From the NCBI RefSeq assembly GCF_050589645.1, contig NZ_JBNGOQ010000002.1:310001-374000 (forward strand): 64,000 nucleotides of DNA, read 5' to 3'. Made by a program: the position numbers and the translations under genes. This document shows positions 51,363 to 60,616 of the stretch, one piece after another. The notes beneath the pieces are model-generated. The model ran no database searches, had not been told where the DNA came from, and was given only the letters and a program-made list of their open reading frames with translations. This stretch comes from JBNGOQ01 sp050589645 (lineage in GTDB: Bacteria > Bacteroidota > Bacteroidia > Flavobacteriales > Flavobacteriaceae). Each line of letters begins with the position of its first letter. The first letter of the stretch is position 1.

Positions 51363-53557
51363 AAAGTACAGTAGACAGAAGAACGTTTATAAAACTTACC
51401 ACCGCAGCCAGCGGAGCTCTGCTTGTTGGGGTATACCTACAATCCTGTGAATCGGATAAACCACCGGCCATGGTGCATACCTTCTCGCCCTTGATAAAGA
51501 TCGATACCGATGGGTGGGTAACCCTTATTGCAAAAAATCCCGAAATCGGTCAAGGCGTCAAAACGTCGCTTCCCATGATTTTGGCGGAAGAACTTGGGGC
51601 GGCCTGGAACAAAGTGAAGGTAGTGCAGGCCGATTATGATGAAATCTACGAGGAACAATGGGCGGGTGGCAGTTATGCCATCATCCTCAATTGGGACCTG
51701 ATGCGAACTGCAGGTGCCAAGGTGCGGCAGGTGCTCATCCAGGCCGCATCAAAAAAGATGAACAAAGCGGTATCGGAACTTTCCACGGCCAATGGCGAGG
51801 TACGGCATCTGAAATCAGGGGATGCATTGCCTTTTGAAGCACTTCTGACCGAAACAACGCAGATACCCTTGCCGGAAGAGGTGGAATTTAAACCCCTTGA
51901 TGCTTTTGAAATTGTGGGGAAACATGTTCCCCAGGTAGATTTGGATACCCTGGTAAACGGGGGAATGCGCTATAGTATAGATATAAAACTACCCGAAATG
52001 GTCTATGCCACCGTCCTTAAAAACCCCGTACATAATGGTGGTACTGGCACTTGGGACGATACAGCGACTAGAGCGGTAAACGGGGTAATCGATATCGTAG
52101 AATTGAATAACAAAGCCTATGGCGGAAGGCTCATCGGGCCCAACAGTCCCAATTTTGTAAACGGTATTGCGGTGGTGGCCAATACCACCTGGGCGGCCTT
52201 TAAAGGCGCGGAGAAACTCAAGGTGGTCTGGGACAATGATGGTGCCCAAAGGGAAAGTTCGGACGGCCTAATGGAACGCTTTCGCGCCCAATTGGACCAT
52301 ACCACTGTTGAGCGGAAGGATGGTGATATTATCCAAGCGCAACGAAAGGCGGCTTCCAATTATGAAGCGGTCTATGAAGTGCCTTTTTTAGCGCATATAC
52401 CCATGGAGCCCATGAACTGTACGGTAGACTTTAGGGAAGACCTGTGTGAAGTGTGGGCCCCGACCCAAAACCCCGAGGCGCTACAGCAGGGGCTGATCAA
52501 GTTGTTCGGTCTACAGCCCGAGCAGATCAAAATACACCTCCCGCGGATAGGGGGCGGCTTTGGTAGAAGGTACTATGTGGACTATGCCATGGATACTGCC
52601 ATCCTATCCAAAAAAATGGGGCGGCCCGTGAAGCTTACCTGGACTAGGGAAGAAGACATCAAACACGACTGGTACCGTCCGGCAAGTGTGCATAAAATGA
52701 CAGCGTCCATGGACGGGAACGGTAAGGTATCCGGATGGCGGCACATTTTGGCCAACGCATCTCGAAAAACATCATTGGGGAGGGACGGAAGACCAGCCGG
52801 AACAGAAATTGACGAATATGAGTTCCCAGCGGGGTTCATCGCTAACCTACAGCTGGAATATGGACATGTAATAAGTGATGTACCTCTTGGACAATGGCGG
52901 GCCGTAGGCCATTCCGCTACCGCATTTGCGGTGCATAGTTTCCTGGATGAGTTGGCCTTTCTGAACAAAAGGGATCCCATAGACTATTTTCTGGAATTCC
53001 TTGGCCCAGCGAGAATGGTTCCAGTAGTAGACGAATATGCCTTTGACGCGGGCCGATTAATCGCCGTTGTGGAAAAGGTGAGACAGCTCAGTAATTGGGA
53101 CTCATCCTTGCCAAAAGGTCAGGGTAGGGGCTTTGCAGCCCGTAAGGGTGCAGGATCCTTCATTGCCGAGGTGATAACCGTATCCACGGATAAAAATGGG
53201 AAAGTAAAGATCTTGGGGGTGGACGCCGTAGTCGATTGTGGTGTGGTAATTAATCCTTCCGGTGCCCGGGCACAGGTGGAAGGAGCCATCTTGGATGGGC
53301 TCAGCGCGGCGCTCTACGGGGAAATAACGGTGAAGGACGGGGCCACGGTACAATCCAATTTTCACGATTACCGATGGATGCGAATGGGCGAAATGCCCGA
53401 AATGCGTATTGAATTTATCGAAAACGATCTGCCCCCTCGAGGCCTGGGCGAACCTCCCTTGCCGCCAGCGGCACCCGCGCTGGCCAATGCCATCTTTGCG
53501 GCTACGGGCCAACGTATACGAAAGTTGCCGATAAAGAATGTAGAGCTCGGGACTTAG
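51359..53557 (+). CDS. iorB: Molybdopterin-binding subunit (IorB-like), Tat-exported
   Basis: A 732-residue large subunit of the isoquinoline-1-oxidoreductase branch of the xanthine oxidase family. The leader DRRTFIKLTTAASGALL is a twin-arginine signal. Moco and substrate motifs: EIGQGVKTSLPMILAEELGA, GGGFGRRYYVDYAMD, LGQWRAVGHSATAFAVHSFLDE, and catalytic Glu698 in RGLGEPPLPPAAPA. Oxidises N-heterocycles or aldehydes in the periplasm; the physiological substrate is unknown. No Mo-cofactor chaperone or cytochrome gene is visible beside it. Confidence 0.92.
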   Translation: MKSTVDRRTFIKLTTAASGALLVGVYLQSCESDKPPAMVHTFSPLIKIDTDGWVTLIAKNPEIGQGVKTSLPMILAEELGAAWNKVKVVQADYDEIYEEQWAGGSYAIILNWDLMRTAGAKVRQVLIQAASKKMNKAVSELSTANGEVRHLKSGDALPFEALLTETTQIPLPEEVEFKPLDAFEIVGKHVPQVDLDTLVNGGMRYSIDIKLPEMVYATVLKNPVHNGGTGTWDDTATRAVNGVIDIVELNNKAYGGRLIGPNSPNFVNGIAVVANTTWAAFKGAEKLKVVWDNDGAQRESSDGLMERFRAQLDHTTVERKDGDIIQAQRKAASNYEAVYEVPFLAHIPMEPMNCTVDFREDLCEVWAPTQNPEALQQGLIKLFGLQPEQIKIHLPRIGGGFGRRYYVDYAMDTAILSKKMGRPVKLTWTREEDIKHDWYRPASVHKMTASMDGNGKVSGWRHILANASRKTSLGRDGRPAGTEIDEYEFPAGFIANLQLEYGHVISDVPLGQWRAVGHSATAFAVHSFLDELAFLNKRDPIDYFLEFLGPARMVPVVDEYAFDAGRLIAVVEKVRQLSNWDSSLPKGQGRGFAARKGAGSFIAEVITVSTDKNGKVKILGVDAVVDCGVVINPSGARAQVEGAILDGLSAALYGEITVKDGATVQSNFHDYRWMRMGEMPEMRIEFIENDLPPRGLGEPPLPPAAPALANAIFAATGQRIRKLPIKNVELGT

Positions 53558-53559
53558 AA

Positions 53560-53643
53560 GTCAGAAGTCAGATGTCAGAGGTCAGAAGTCAGATGTCAGA
53601 GGTCAGAAGTCAGATGTCAGAGGTCAGATGTCAGAGGTCAGAA
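53560..53643. repeat. GTCAGAD heptamer array, 12 units
   Basis: Twelve perfect 7-bp units GTCAGAA, GTCAGAT or GTCAGAG. The first nine follow the order A, T, G three times, so there is also a 21-bp period. It starts 2 bp after the iorB stop codon. Perfect in sequence apart from the variable seventh base, so it should be prone to slippage. Confidence 0.9.
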
Positions 53644-53840
53644 AAAAGAATGGATCACGGTTCAAAGTTCAAGATTCTGCGCTTCGTGTTGCTTCAGTAC
53701 CTTCCCTTAGCCAAGGGCCCCATGCTTTTATACTGTTTCACATAGCATGATTTGAGTTGGAAGGGGGCCGGTATTGAAGCTCCCCTCCTTGAGCAAGGAG
53801 GGGAATGAATCACGCCTCTGGCGTGAGAAAGGGGAGGTCT

Positions 53841-53934
53841 TTTCTACCCTTCCGCCCCCGACGCTCGCGTTGCTTCGGTCGGTGCCACCTTCCCTTAACA
53901 AAGGGAAGGAGCTGTTTGGAACCACGAATGATGA
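53841..53934. repeat. Long dispersed repeat block, copy 2
   Basis: Partner of 47772-47864 in the 47.5-48.5 kb gap. The central part TTCCCTTAACAAAGGGAA is identical; the flanking arms differ by scattered substitutions. The two copies lie ~6 kb apart in the same orientation. Confidence 0.75.
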
Positions 53935-54039
53935 ACTAAGAATTTTGAACACTCAACTTAACAATTGACACTCGACTCTAACAGCTGACCATTGCTGCTT
54001 TTTACAGTCAACCGATAACTCCTTAACCCATAACTTAAC

Positions 54040-54109
54040 ACTGCCAACTGCAAACCGTTTCAGGCTTCTCATCCATTGCTAATTGTTCATTGTTTATTGT
54101 TCACTGCCC
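54040..54109. repeat. Heptamer tract (AYTGNNN), ten units
   Basis: Ten phase-true units: ACTGCCA, ACTGCAA, ACCGTTT, CAGGCTT, CTCATCC, ATTGCTA, ATTGTTC, ATTGTTT, ATTGTTC, ACTGCCC. Same family as at 33479-33568 and 48176-48322. Confidence 0.82.
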
Positions 54110-54230
54110 ACTTATCCCCATACACGACCATTTATTACACCGACTTTCTTTTCCAATCATTTAATCGTGAACTTGGGCCCACTATTGCGCCACAGGCGCA
54201 GGTGCAAAACCAAGAACCAAACCGAATAAA

Positions 54231-55259
54231 ATGGGTTTTTTTGATTTTTTGATCGAGGAGATCGCAATCGACCTAGGGACGGCGAATACCCTTATCATGC
54301 ACATGGACAAAGTGGTTGTGGACAGTCCCTCGATCGTGGCTAGGGACCAGTTAACGGGCAAAATCATTGCCATAGGCAAGGAGGCCAATACCATGTTGGG
54401 GAAGACCCACGAAAACATTAAAACCATACGACCCTTGAAAGATGGGGTAATCGCGGACTTTGATGCTTCCGAAAAGATGATCAGCATACTCATCAGAAAT
54501 ATTCCTGCCCTTAAGAAAAGGTGGTTTCTCCCCGCGTTGCGTATGGTCATCTGCATTCCATCGGGCATTACAGGGGTGGAGATGCGGGCGGTCAAGGAAT
54601 CCGCGGAACGCGTCAACGGTAAGGAAGTGTATCTGATCCATGAGCCTATGGCAGCGGCCATTGGTATCGGTTTGGAGGTTATGCTGCCCAAGGGGCATAT
54701 GATCGTGGACATAGGCGGGGGCACAACGGAAATTGCGGTTATCGCCCTGGGCGGCATTGTCTGTGACAAATCCATTAAAATTGCCGGGGATGTTTTTTCC
54801 AACGACATTATTTATTATATGCGCAGGCAACATAACCTGTACATTGGGGAGCGTACCGCAGAAAAAATCAAAATAGACGTTGGTTCGGCAATCAAAGATC
54901 TGCAGGAGTCCCCCGATAAAAAATCGGTCCATGGCAGGGACCTATTGACCGGCAAGCCAAAACAGGTACAGGTTTGCCACAAGGAAATAGCGGAGGCCCT
55001 GGAAAAATCCATCAGTAGGGTAGAAGATGCGATTATGGAAATCCTTTCCCGGACTCCTCCCGAATTGGCTGGGGATATTTATAACACGGGCATTTACATG
55101 GCGGGCGGTGGTTCCATGCTTCGGGGTCTGGACAAAAGGGTGTCCCGCAAAACAGATCTGCCCGTCTTTATCGATGAAGACCCGCTGAGGGCGGTGATTC
55201 GCGGAACAGGTATGGCACTTAAGTATAGGGAACGCTATAAAAATGTATTGATCCGGTAA
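54231..55259 (+). CDS. mreB: MreB-like actin homologue
   Basis: A 342-residue actin-fold ATPase. Phosphate 1 loop IDLGTANTLI, phosphate 2 loop DIGGGTTEIAVI, HEPMAAAIGIG adenosine region, and YMAGGGSMLRGLDKRVS near the end. N-terminal MGFFDFLIEEIAID begins as in Flavobacteriia MreB. It polymerises on the inner membrane and directs cell-wall synthesis. The usual mreC-mreD-pbp2-rodA neighbours are missing; an S41 gene follows instead, so this could be a second copy with a special role. Confidence 0.9.
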   Translation: MGFFDFLIEEIAIDLGTANTLIMHMDKVVVDSPSIVARDQLTGKIIAIGKEANTMLGKTHENIKTIRPLKDGVIADFDASEKMISILIRNIPALKKRWFLPALRMVICIPSGITGVEMRAVKESAERVNGKEVYLIHEPMAAAIGIGLEVMLPKGHMIVDIGGGTTEIAVIALGGIVCDKSIKIAGDVFSNDIIYYMRRQHNLYIGERTAEKIKIDVGSAIKDLQESPDKKSVHGRDLLTGKPKQVQVCHKEIAEALEKSISRVEDAIMEILSRTPPELAGDIYNTGIYMAGGGSMLRGLDKRVSRKTDLPVFIDEDPLRAVIRGTGMALKYRERYKNVLIR

Positions 55260-55312
55260 CCGAAACTCGGCCCAATAGCTGCAAAACGTATTTTCCCAAC
55301 ATCCAACTTCAG

Positions 55313-55339
55313 TTTGGTGATTAAACAACAGTATGTTTG
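55313..55339 (+). promoter_or_regulatory. Possible promoter for the TPR-S41 gene
   Basis: TTTG (55313-55316) and TATGTTTG (55332-55339), 15 bp apart, fit TTTG/TAnnTTTG. It lies 87 bp before the ATG at 55426, so the leader would be ~80 nt. Confidence 0.35.
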
Positions 55340-55425
55340 GATAATCAGGATAAAATCCTGGAACAAATCTTCCAATAGTGTAACAAAACCAGGTATGCTT
55401 CATCTTCATAGTATACCTTTTTAAA

Positions 55426-57171
55426 ATGGCCTCTTTTTTTAAACAACTGTTCAGCCCCCCGATTTGGTTGCTATGGTCCTGTTTGATAGGTTCCAATGTA
55501 AGCATGGGTCAGGCTACAAGCACGAAATTGGAGGTGGATAATGCGTATACACTTTACACCGAGGGGAAGCTTAGGGAAGCCCTGCCATTGCTGCTTCAAC
55601 TTTCGGACAAAAGTCCCTATAACGATGATTTTCACTATCTCGTTGGGGATGTCCAATACCGACTGGGAAACTTTGAGGCGGCCATAGAGGCCTTCCAGAG
55701 AAATGTTGCGCTGGAGGGTTCCACGAACGGACTAAGTTATACCTATCTGGCCTTGAGTAAGGCACACGTACAGCAGGGAAACAAAAAAGAGGCATTGGAC
55801 TATTTGCTAAAGGCCTTTACCTTAAATATTGAACTGCAGGGCCGTATTATCAAAGATCCGCTTTTTGATTTCTTTCGAAATGACTCGAGATATGTAAAAA
55901 CCATTACAGGCAGGACCTTGCCTAAACAACATACAAGAAACGAGGCTTGGGAGGCCGATCTGGATTATCTGAAATTGCTGATTGAGGATACCCATATAGC
56001 ACCTTTTGCCCATGTTGACAGGAACAATTGGGAAACTGTTATTGCAAGGACTCGAAAGCTCATACCGTTACTGGAGGATTACGAAATTGTCTGCGAGTTT
56101 CAACGTATTGCCGCTATGGTCAACGACGGTCATACTGTGGTATATAACCCACGACTTCCTTCCCATGAAAAACTGGCTTTTCACCATTTACCCCTGATGC
56201 TCTATTATTTTGGCACGGAGCTCTATGTAAGGTCGGCTTCGGAAAAATATAAGGACCTGGTGGGCAAGCGCGTTCTAAAAATAGGGGATAGGGACATCAG
56301 GGATATTGAAGATGATCTGTGGCGCTACCACCACGGCAATGACAACCGGATGCAGTTTTATTGGCAAACACCCTGGTATTTGGTACTTCCCGAAATTTTG
56401 AAGTACTACGGTGCCACTAACTCATTGAGGAACGTTGAATTTACCCTCGGAGACGACCAAGGCGCTGAGGAAACCGTTGTGTTGCAGACCGACCAACTGC
56501 TGACAAAGCGCTATCAAAAAAGTACTGCGCCCCAATCTTGGGTGAATATGAGGGACAATGCCGGGAGAGATGTCCCGTATTATCTCCAAAATCCAGATAG
56601 CCTTTTTTGGCACACCCAGCTCCGGGACAACAACCTATTGTACCTGCAGATTAACAAAATCCGCAACAAAAAAGACCTTACCCTTGAAAGGTATATGGAA
56701 CAGGTCATGGGTCAATTGGAAGAAAAGAATGCAAGGGCTTTGATCATTGATTTGCGATTAAACAATGGAGGGAATACCCGTTTGATGAAGCCTCTAATCA
56801 AATCGATTATTAAAAATGAACGTATAAACCAAAGAGGCAGCTTATTTGTCATTACCGGCCGCAATACCTTTTCGGCCGCCATGAACCTGTCCTCAGCACT
56901 CGAAAAGTGGACGAATGCCATATTTGTAGGGGAGCCCACAGGGTCTAGCCCCAACTTTGTTGGTGAGGAAAAAAACATTCGGTTACCCTATAGTCGACTT
57001 AACATCAGTATCTCCAATACGGCTTGGATAGGTGGGTTAAACTCGCTCGACACCCGAAAATGGATAGCGCCGGAACTGGGCGCGCCCTTGACCATCTGGG
57101 ATTACCAACATAATATAGATCCCTGCCTGAGGGCGATTTTCGACTATCTTGCAGACCAGGATAGGGATTAG
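55426..57171 (+). CDS. Secreted TPR-S41 family peptidase
   Basis: A 581-residue protein with a signal peptide (IGSNVSMGQ). Residues ~35-130 form TPR repeats (LYTEGKLREALPLLLQLSDK, FHYLVGDVQYRLGNFEAAIEA, ALSKAHVQQGNKKEALDYLL), followed by an S41-like domain with LIIDLRLNNGGNTRL and TGRNTFSAAMNLSSALEKW (Ser of the catalytic dyad) and FVGEPTGSSPN. Periplasmic or surface protease of unknown substrate; the helical N-terminal portion may select it. Follows mreB by 166 bp. Confidence 0.85.
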   Translation: MASFFKQLFSPPIWLLWSCLIGSNVSMGQATSTKLEVDNAYTLYTEGKLREALPLLLQLSDKSPYNDDFHYLVGDVQYRLGNFEAAIEAFQRNVALEGSTNGLSYTYLALSKAHVQQGNKKEALDYLLKAFTLNIELQGRIIKDPLFDFFRNDSRYVKTITGRTLPKQHTRNEAWEADLDYLKLLIEDTHIAPFAHVDRNNWETVIARTRKLIPLLEDYEIVCEFQRIAAMVNDGHTVVYNPRLPSHEKLAFHHLPLMLYYFGTELYVRSASEKYKDLVGKRVLKIGDRDIRDIEDDLWRYHHGNDNRMQFYWQTPWYLVLPEILKYYGATNSLRNVEFTLGDDQGAEETVVLQTDQLLTKRYQKSTAPQSWVNMRDNAGRDVPYYLQNPDSLFWHTQLRDNNLLYLQINKIRNKKDLTLERYMEQVMGQLEEKNARALIIDLRLNNGGNTRLMKPLIKSIIKNERINQRGSLFVITGRNTFSAAMNLSSALEKWTNAIFVGEPTGSSPNFVGEEKNIRLPYSRLNISISNTAWIGGLNSLDTRKWIAPELGAPLTIWDYQHNIDPCLRAIFDYLADQDRD

Positions 57172-57282
57172 AAAATACCCAAACCTTTTCGCACTTGCAA
57201 ATGGGTTAGCTTCCTTGACCATGATGTTTTATTGTTGATAATGCCTTAAATTAGCTAGGCTTTCAACAAACACCGGTATATT

Positions 57283-60200
57283 GTGAGGAGAAACCTATTC
57301 TTGGTGGGTGCAATAGTTTCCCTTTTCCTATCCGAAGGGCTTTGCCAGACAAAACAAATAGATAGTCTGGCCCTAGTGGTACGTTCGGCAACAGGTGAGG
57401 AACAATTAATTGCTACCAACCGTCTGGCGGAACTATATCTGGATAGGGATGCTTCCAAAACGCTTGAATTGATTGAAAACAACATCAATTCCCCAGTAAT
57501 GGAACAGTTTCCCGAACCCCAGGCCACAGCGCATTATGTAAAGGGTCAGGCACTTATTATCAAAGGCAACTATGAAGCCGCTATTCAGGCTTTGGGCCAT
57601 TCCATTACCATCGCCAAACGGTTGAACTATAGCTTGCTATTGGCAAAAAATCACATTGCCAAGGCCAGGGTCTATTCAAGAAAAGGACAGCATACCGAAG
57701 CGAAACAGGAATTCAAAGCGGGTTTGGAAATTCTGGAAGAACAGGGGGACGGGACCACCTTGGCCAATGCCTATTTGGAATTGGGAAAGCACGAGACGGT
57801 ATTGGATAATTACGATGCCTCCATGAACCATTACAATCAGAGCCTCAGGATCTATGAAAAAGGGAACGACAAAAAGGGTATTTCGGATATTTATTACCGA
57901 ATGGGCGTGCTCTATGACGATTTGAACAATGAGGAGAAGGCCCTGGAGTATTTTACAAAAGGCCGGGCGATCAAAGAGACCATCCAGGATATACGGGGAC
58001 TATCAAATTCCAATTTATCCCTAGGGGTACTGCACGAGGAGAAAGGTAACTTTGAAACCGCATTGGCGTACTATCGCCAAAGTTTGGAAGGATATGAAAG
58101 TATAGGGGACAAATCCAGCATTGCCAGAATCTACAACAATATGGGTGTGGCCTATGTAGATTGGGCCAAGTACGACAGTGCCTTGATCTACCACAAAAAG
58201 TCCCTGAACATAAATTTAGACCTTAAGTCGCCCATAGGCATCATCAGGTCCTATTCCAATTTGGGGGAGACCTATCAATTTCAACAAAAATACGATGAAG
58301 CCATAAGCCATTACCTAAAGGCCAAATCCTATTGCGAACCCACCCCACAGCAATGGTCCTTGGAGTTCATCTTTGATAAATTGGGAGAAATATATCTGAG
58401 CACCAATACCTTGGACAGTGCATCAAACTATTTGGATAAGGCCTTGGAGATACGGCTTGCAAAGGACAAGTACTTTGGTCTACGCAGTACGTACAAAAAT
58501 TTATCGAGCCTTGAGGAAAAACAGGGCAACTACAAAAAATCCCTTGCGTATTTTAAACGTTTTAAGATTGTTCAGGACAGTTTTCTCCAGACGCGAAAAA
58601 ATAGGGAACTGGCCGAAGTCCAGGCGAAATATGATACCGAGAAACAGGAAAAGGAAATTGTAAACCTGCAACAGGAAAATGAGAATAGAACCCTTTGGCG
58701 AAATATCTTTGCGGTGGGTATACTTGTTGTCCTGGCCTTTGCCTTGCTTCTTTTTCAATTTTTAATGTACCGCAACAAAAAGAACAAGGAACTACTGATT
58801 GCAGAAGAGACCCAACGCTTGGAGCTGGAGAAATTGGATCGGTTAAAATCGCGCTTCTTTAACAACATTTCCCATGAGTTCAGAACACCGCTTACCTTAA
58901 TTTTAGGGCCGCTCAACAGTATTCGAAAGCATGTGGACAGTTCATTGCAACCTACGGTAGACATTATAGAGCGCAATGGCAATCGGCTGCTAAAACTTAT
59001 CAATCAACTGTTGGATCTCTCTAAGATCGAATCCGGGAAGATAACGGTGAAAACCGCGCTGATAGACGTAGTGCCGCTGTTAAAAGGTTGGGTAACGTCC
59101 TTCAATTCCTTTGCGGAAACCAAGCAAATAAAGCTGCATTTTACTTCAGAAAAAGCATCCCACTTTTTGTACGTAGATCAGGAAAAAATAGAGAAGGTTA
59201 TCCTTAACCTCCTGTCCAATGCCTTTAAGTATACCTCTCCCGGGGGACAAATTTCCGTGGAAGTTCGTGAAAAAAACAAAGAAAAAAGCGAATATCTGGC
59301 CATTTCGGTCTCGGATACGGGCACCGGGATTCCCGAACAGGAACTGGAACACATTTTTGACAGATTTTACCAAGCCTCCAACGCGGATGCAGAGGACGTT
59401 ACAGGTACTGGAATTGGATTGGCCTTGATAAAGGAACTGGTGGAGTTGCACAAAGGTTCTGTGAAGGTTAAAAGCGAGGTGGGAAAGGGCAGTACGTTCC
59501 AGGTATTGTTGCCATTGGGAAAAGCACATTTAAAGGAGGAGGAGATTGTTAGTATAAGCCAGGTCAAGGAAACCGTCACTAGCATAGAGGTAGCGGAAAC
59601 CATTTCAGAACCCGCGATGGTGAGCAAGGTGGACCAGGAACTTCCCGTGGTTTTGATGATCGAGGACAATCAGGACCTAAGAAGTTATATTCGGGATATA
59701 TTGAGCGAATCGTACATGGTACTGGAAGCTGTAAATGGCGAAGAAGGGGTGGCCATGGCCATTGAACATACCCCGGATATTGTCTTGAGCGATTTGATGA
59801 TGCCCAAAATGGATGGACTTCAAGTATGTAAACTATTAAAGGAAGATATGCGCACCAGCCACATTCCTGTTATTTTACTTACCGCCAAATCGTCCAAAGA
59901 GGATAGGATAGAGGGATTAAAAAGTCTCGCAGACGATTATCTCACTAAGCCTTTTGATACCGAAGAGCTCCTTATTCGGCTAAAAAACCTGATTAAACTT
60001 CGCGAAAAGATACAGACCCATTTTGGTACCGGGGATATCTTGATGCCCAAGAAGATTCGGATGAACTCCATGGACACCGTTTTTATGGAGAAGGTAACCG
60101 AACAATTGGAAGCGGAAATCTCCAATTCCTTATTTGGAGTAGTGGAACTCGCCTATTCCGTAGGCCTTAGTCGATCGCAGTTGTTCCGAAAAATTAAGGC

Positions 60201-60387
60201 GATCACCAATTTTACCCCCAACGAGTTCATCCGATCTTTTAGACTTCACCGGGCTATGGATATGCTAAAGCAACAAGGTGCCACGGTTACCGAAGTAGCC
60301 TATGAGACCGGATTTCAAAACCCTTCGTATTTCTCAAAATGCTTTCAGGAGCAATTTGGCATGGCACCAAGTACGGTTTCCAAATGA
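57283..60387 (+). CDS. TPR hybrid two-component system (kinase, receiver, AraC output)
   Basis: A 1034-residue one-protein signalling system. Order: GTG start and signal peptide, TPR repeats (~35-435; e.g. ADIYYRMGVLYDDLNNEEKA-type units), one transmembrane helix (~472-492), HisKA with His531 (NNISHEFRTPLTL), HATPase (LLSNAFKYTSPGG; GTGIGLALIKELVE), receiver with Asp837 (IVLSDLMMPKMDG), and AraC DNA-binding domain at the C terminus. Most polysaccharide-locus hybrids use a propeller sensor; here TPRs replace it. A TTG at 57301 is a rival start, 10 bp after AGGAG. Target genes unknown. Confidence 0.92.
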   Translation: MRRNLFLVGAIVSLFLSEGLCQTKQIDSLALVVRSATGEEQLIATNRLAELYLDRDASKTLELIENNINSPVMEQFPEPQATAHYVKGQALIIKGNYEAAIQALGHSITIAKRLNYSLLLAKNHIAKARVYSRKGQHTEAKQEFKAGLEILEEQGDGTTLANAYLELGKHETVLDNYDASMNHYNQSLRIYEKGNDKKGISDIYYRMGVLYDDLNNEEKALEYFTKGRAIKETIQDIRGLSNSNLSLGVLHEEKGNFETALAYYRQSLEGYESIGDKSSIARIYNNMGVAYVDWAKYDSALIYHKKSLNINLDLKSPIGIIRSYSNLGETYQFQQKYDEAISHYLKAKSYCEPTPQQWSLEFIFDKLGEIYLSTNTLDSASNYLDKALEIRLAKDKYFGLRSTYKNLSSLEEKQGNYKKSLAYFKRFKIVQDSFLQTRKNRELAEVQAKYDTEKQEKEIVNLQQENENRTLWRNIFAVGILVVLAFALLLFQFLMYRNKKNKELLIAEETQRLELEKLDRLKSRFFNNISHEFRTPLTLILGPLNSIRKHVDSSLQPTVDIIERNGNRLLKLINQLLDLSKIESGKITVKTALIDVVPLLKGWVTSFNSFAETKQIKLHFTSEKASHFLYVDQEKIEKVILNLLSNAFKYTSPGGQISVEVREKNKEKSEYLAISVSDTGTGIPEQELEHIFDRFYQASNADAEDVTGTGIGLALIKELVELHKGSVKVKSEVGKGSTFQVLLPLGKAHLKEEEIVSISQVKETVTSIEVAETISEPAMVSKVDQELPVVLMIEDNQDLRSYIRDILSESYMVLEAVNGEEGVAMAIEHTPDIVLSDLMMPKMDGLQVCKLLKEDMRTSHIPVILLTAKSSKEDRIEGLKSLADDYLTKPFDTEELLIRLKNLIKLREKIQTHFGTGDILMPKKIRMNSMDTVFMEKVTEQLEAEISNSLFGVVELAYSVGLSRSQLFRKIKAITNFTPNEFIRSFRLHRAMDMLKQQGATVTEVAYETGFQNPSYFSKCFQEQFGMAPSTVSK

Positions 60388-60556
60388 TATCAGTACCCGG
60401 ATCTACGCCTCCGTTTTTGTAAAAAATCGCCCCATCACATTTTAACACCTTGCAACATCTCTTATAAAGGGTGCAACATTTCTTTCCTATTTTCCTATGA
60501 ATTGAAAATCAATGATTTATACGCAACATCTTTTAAAGTGTATACCACATTACGGG

Positions 60557-60588
60557 TTGTGGCATGGAGGGTGGTCGGCCTAGGTTTG
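60557..60588 (+). promoter_or_regulatory. Promoter for the desaturase-NHL gene
   Basis: TTG (60557-60559), 21 bp, TAGGTTTG (60581-60588): a good match to the TTG-N(17-23)-TAnnTTTG pattern. Transcription would start near 60595, ~22 nt before the ATG at 60617. Confidence 0.55.
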
Positions 60589-60616
60589 CGGTATAAATTT
60601 TTTAAAAACAAATGTT

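Larger units (their letters stand above)
53558..54230. other. 673-bp gene-free gap rich in repeats
   Basis: No gene recognised. From the left: a heptamer array (53560-53643), spacer with short inverted repeats (CTCCCCTCCTT...AAGGAGGGG around 53777), the second copy of the long repeat block (53841-53934), mixed DNA, and a heptamer tract (54040-54109). The last ~120 bp before the mreB start include no clear promoter. Confidence 0.8.

Noticed and set aside
53774..53968. 64-codon frame in the 53.6-54.2 kb gap
   Set aside because: Lies on the repeat block copy 2 and resembles the rejected frame in the other copy.
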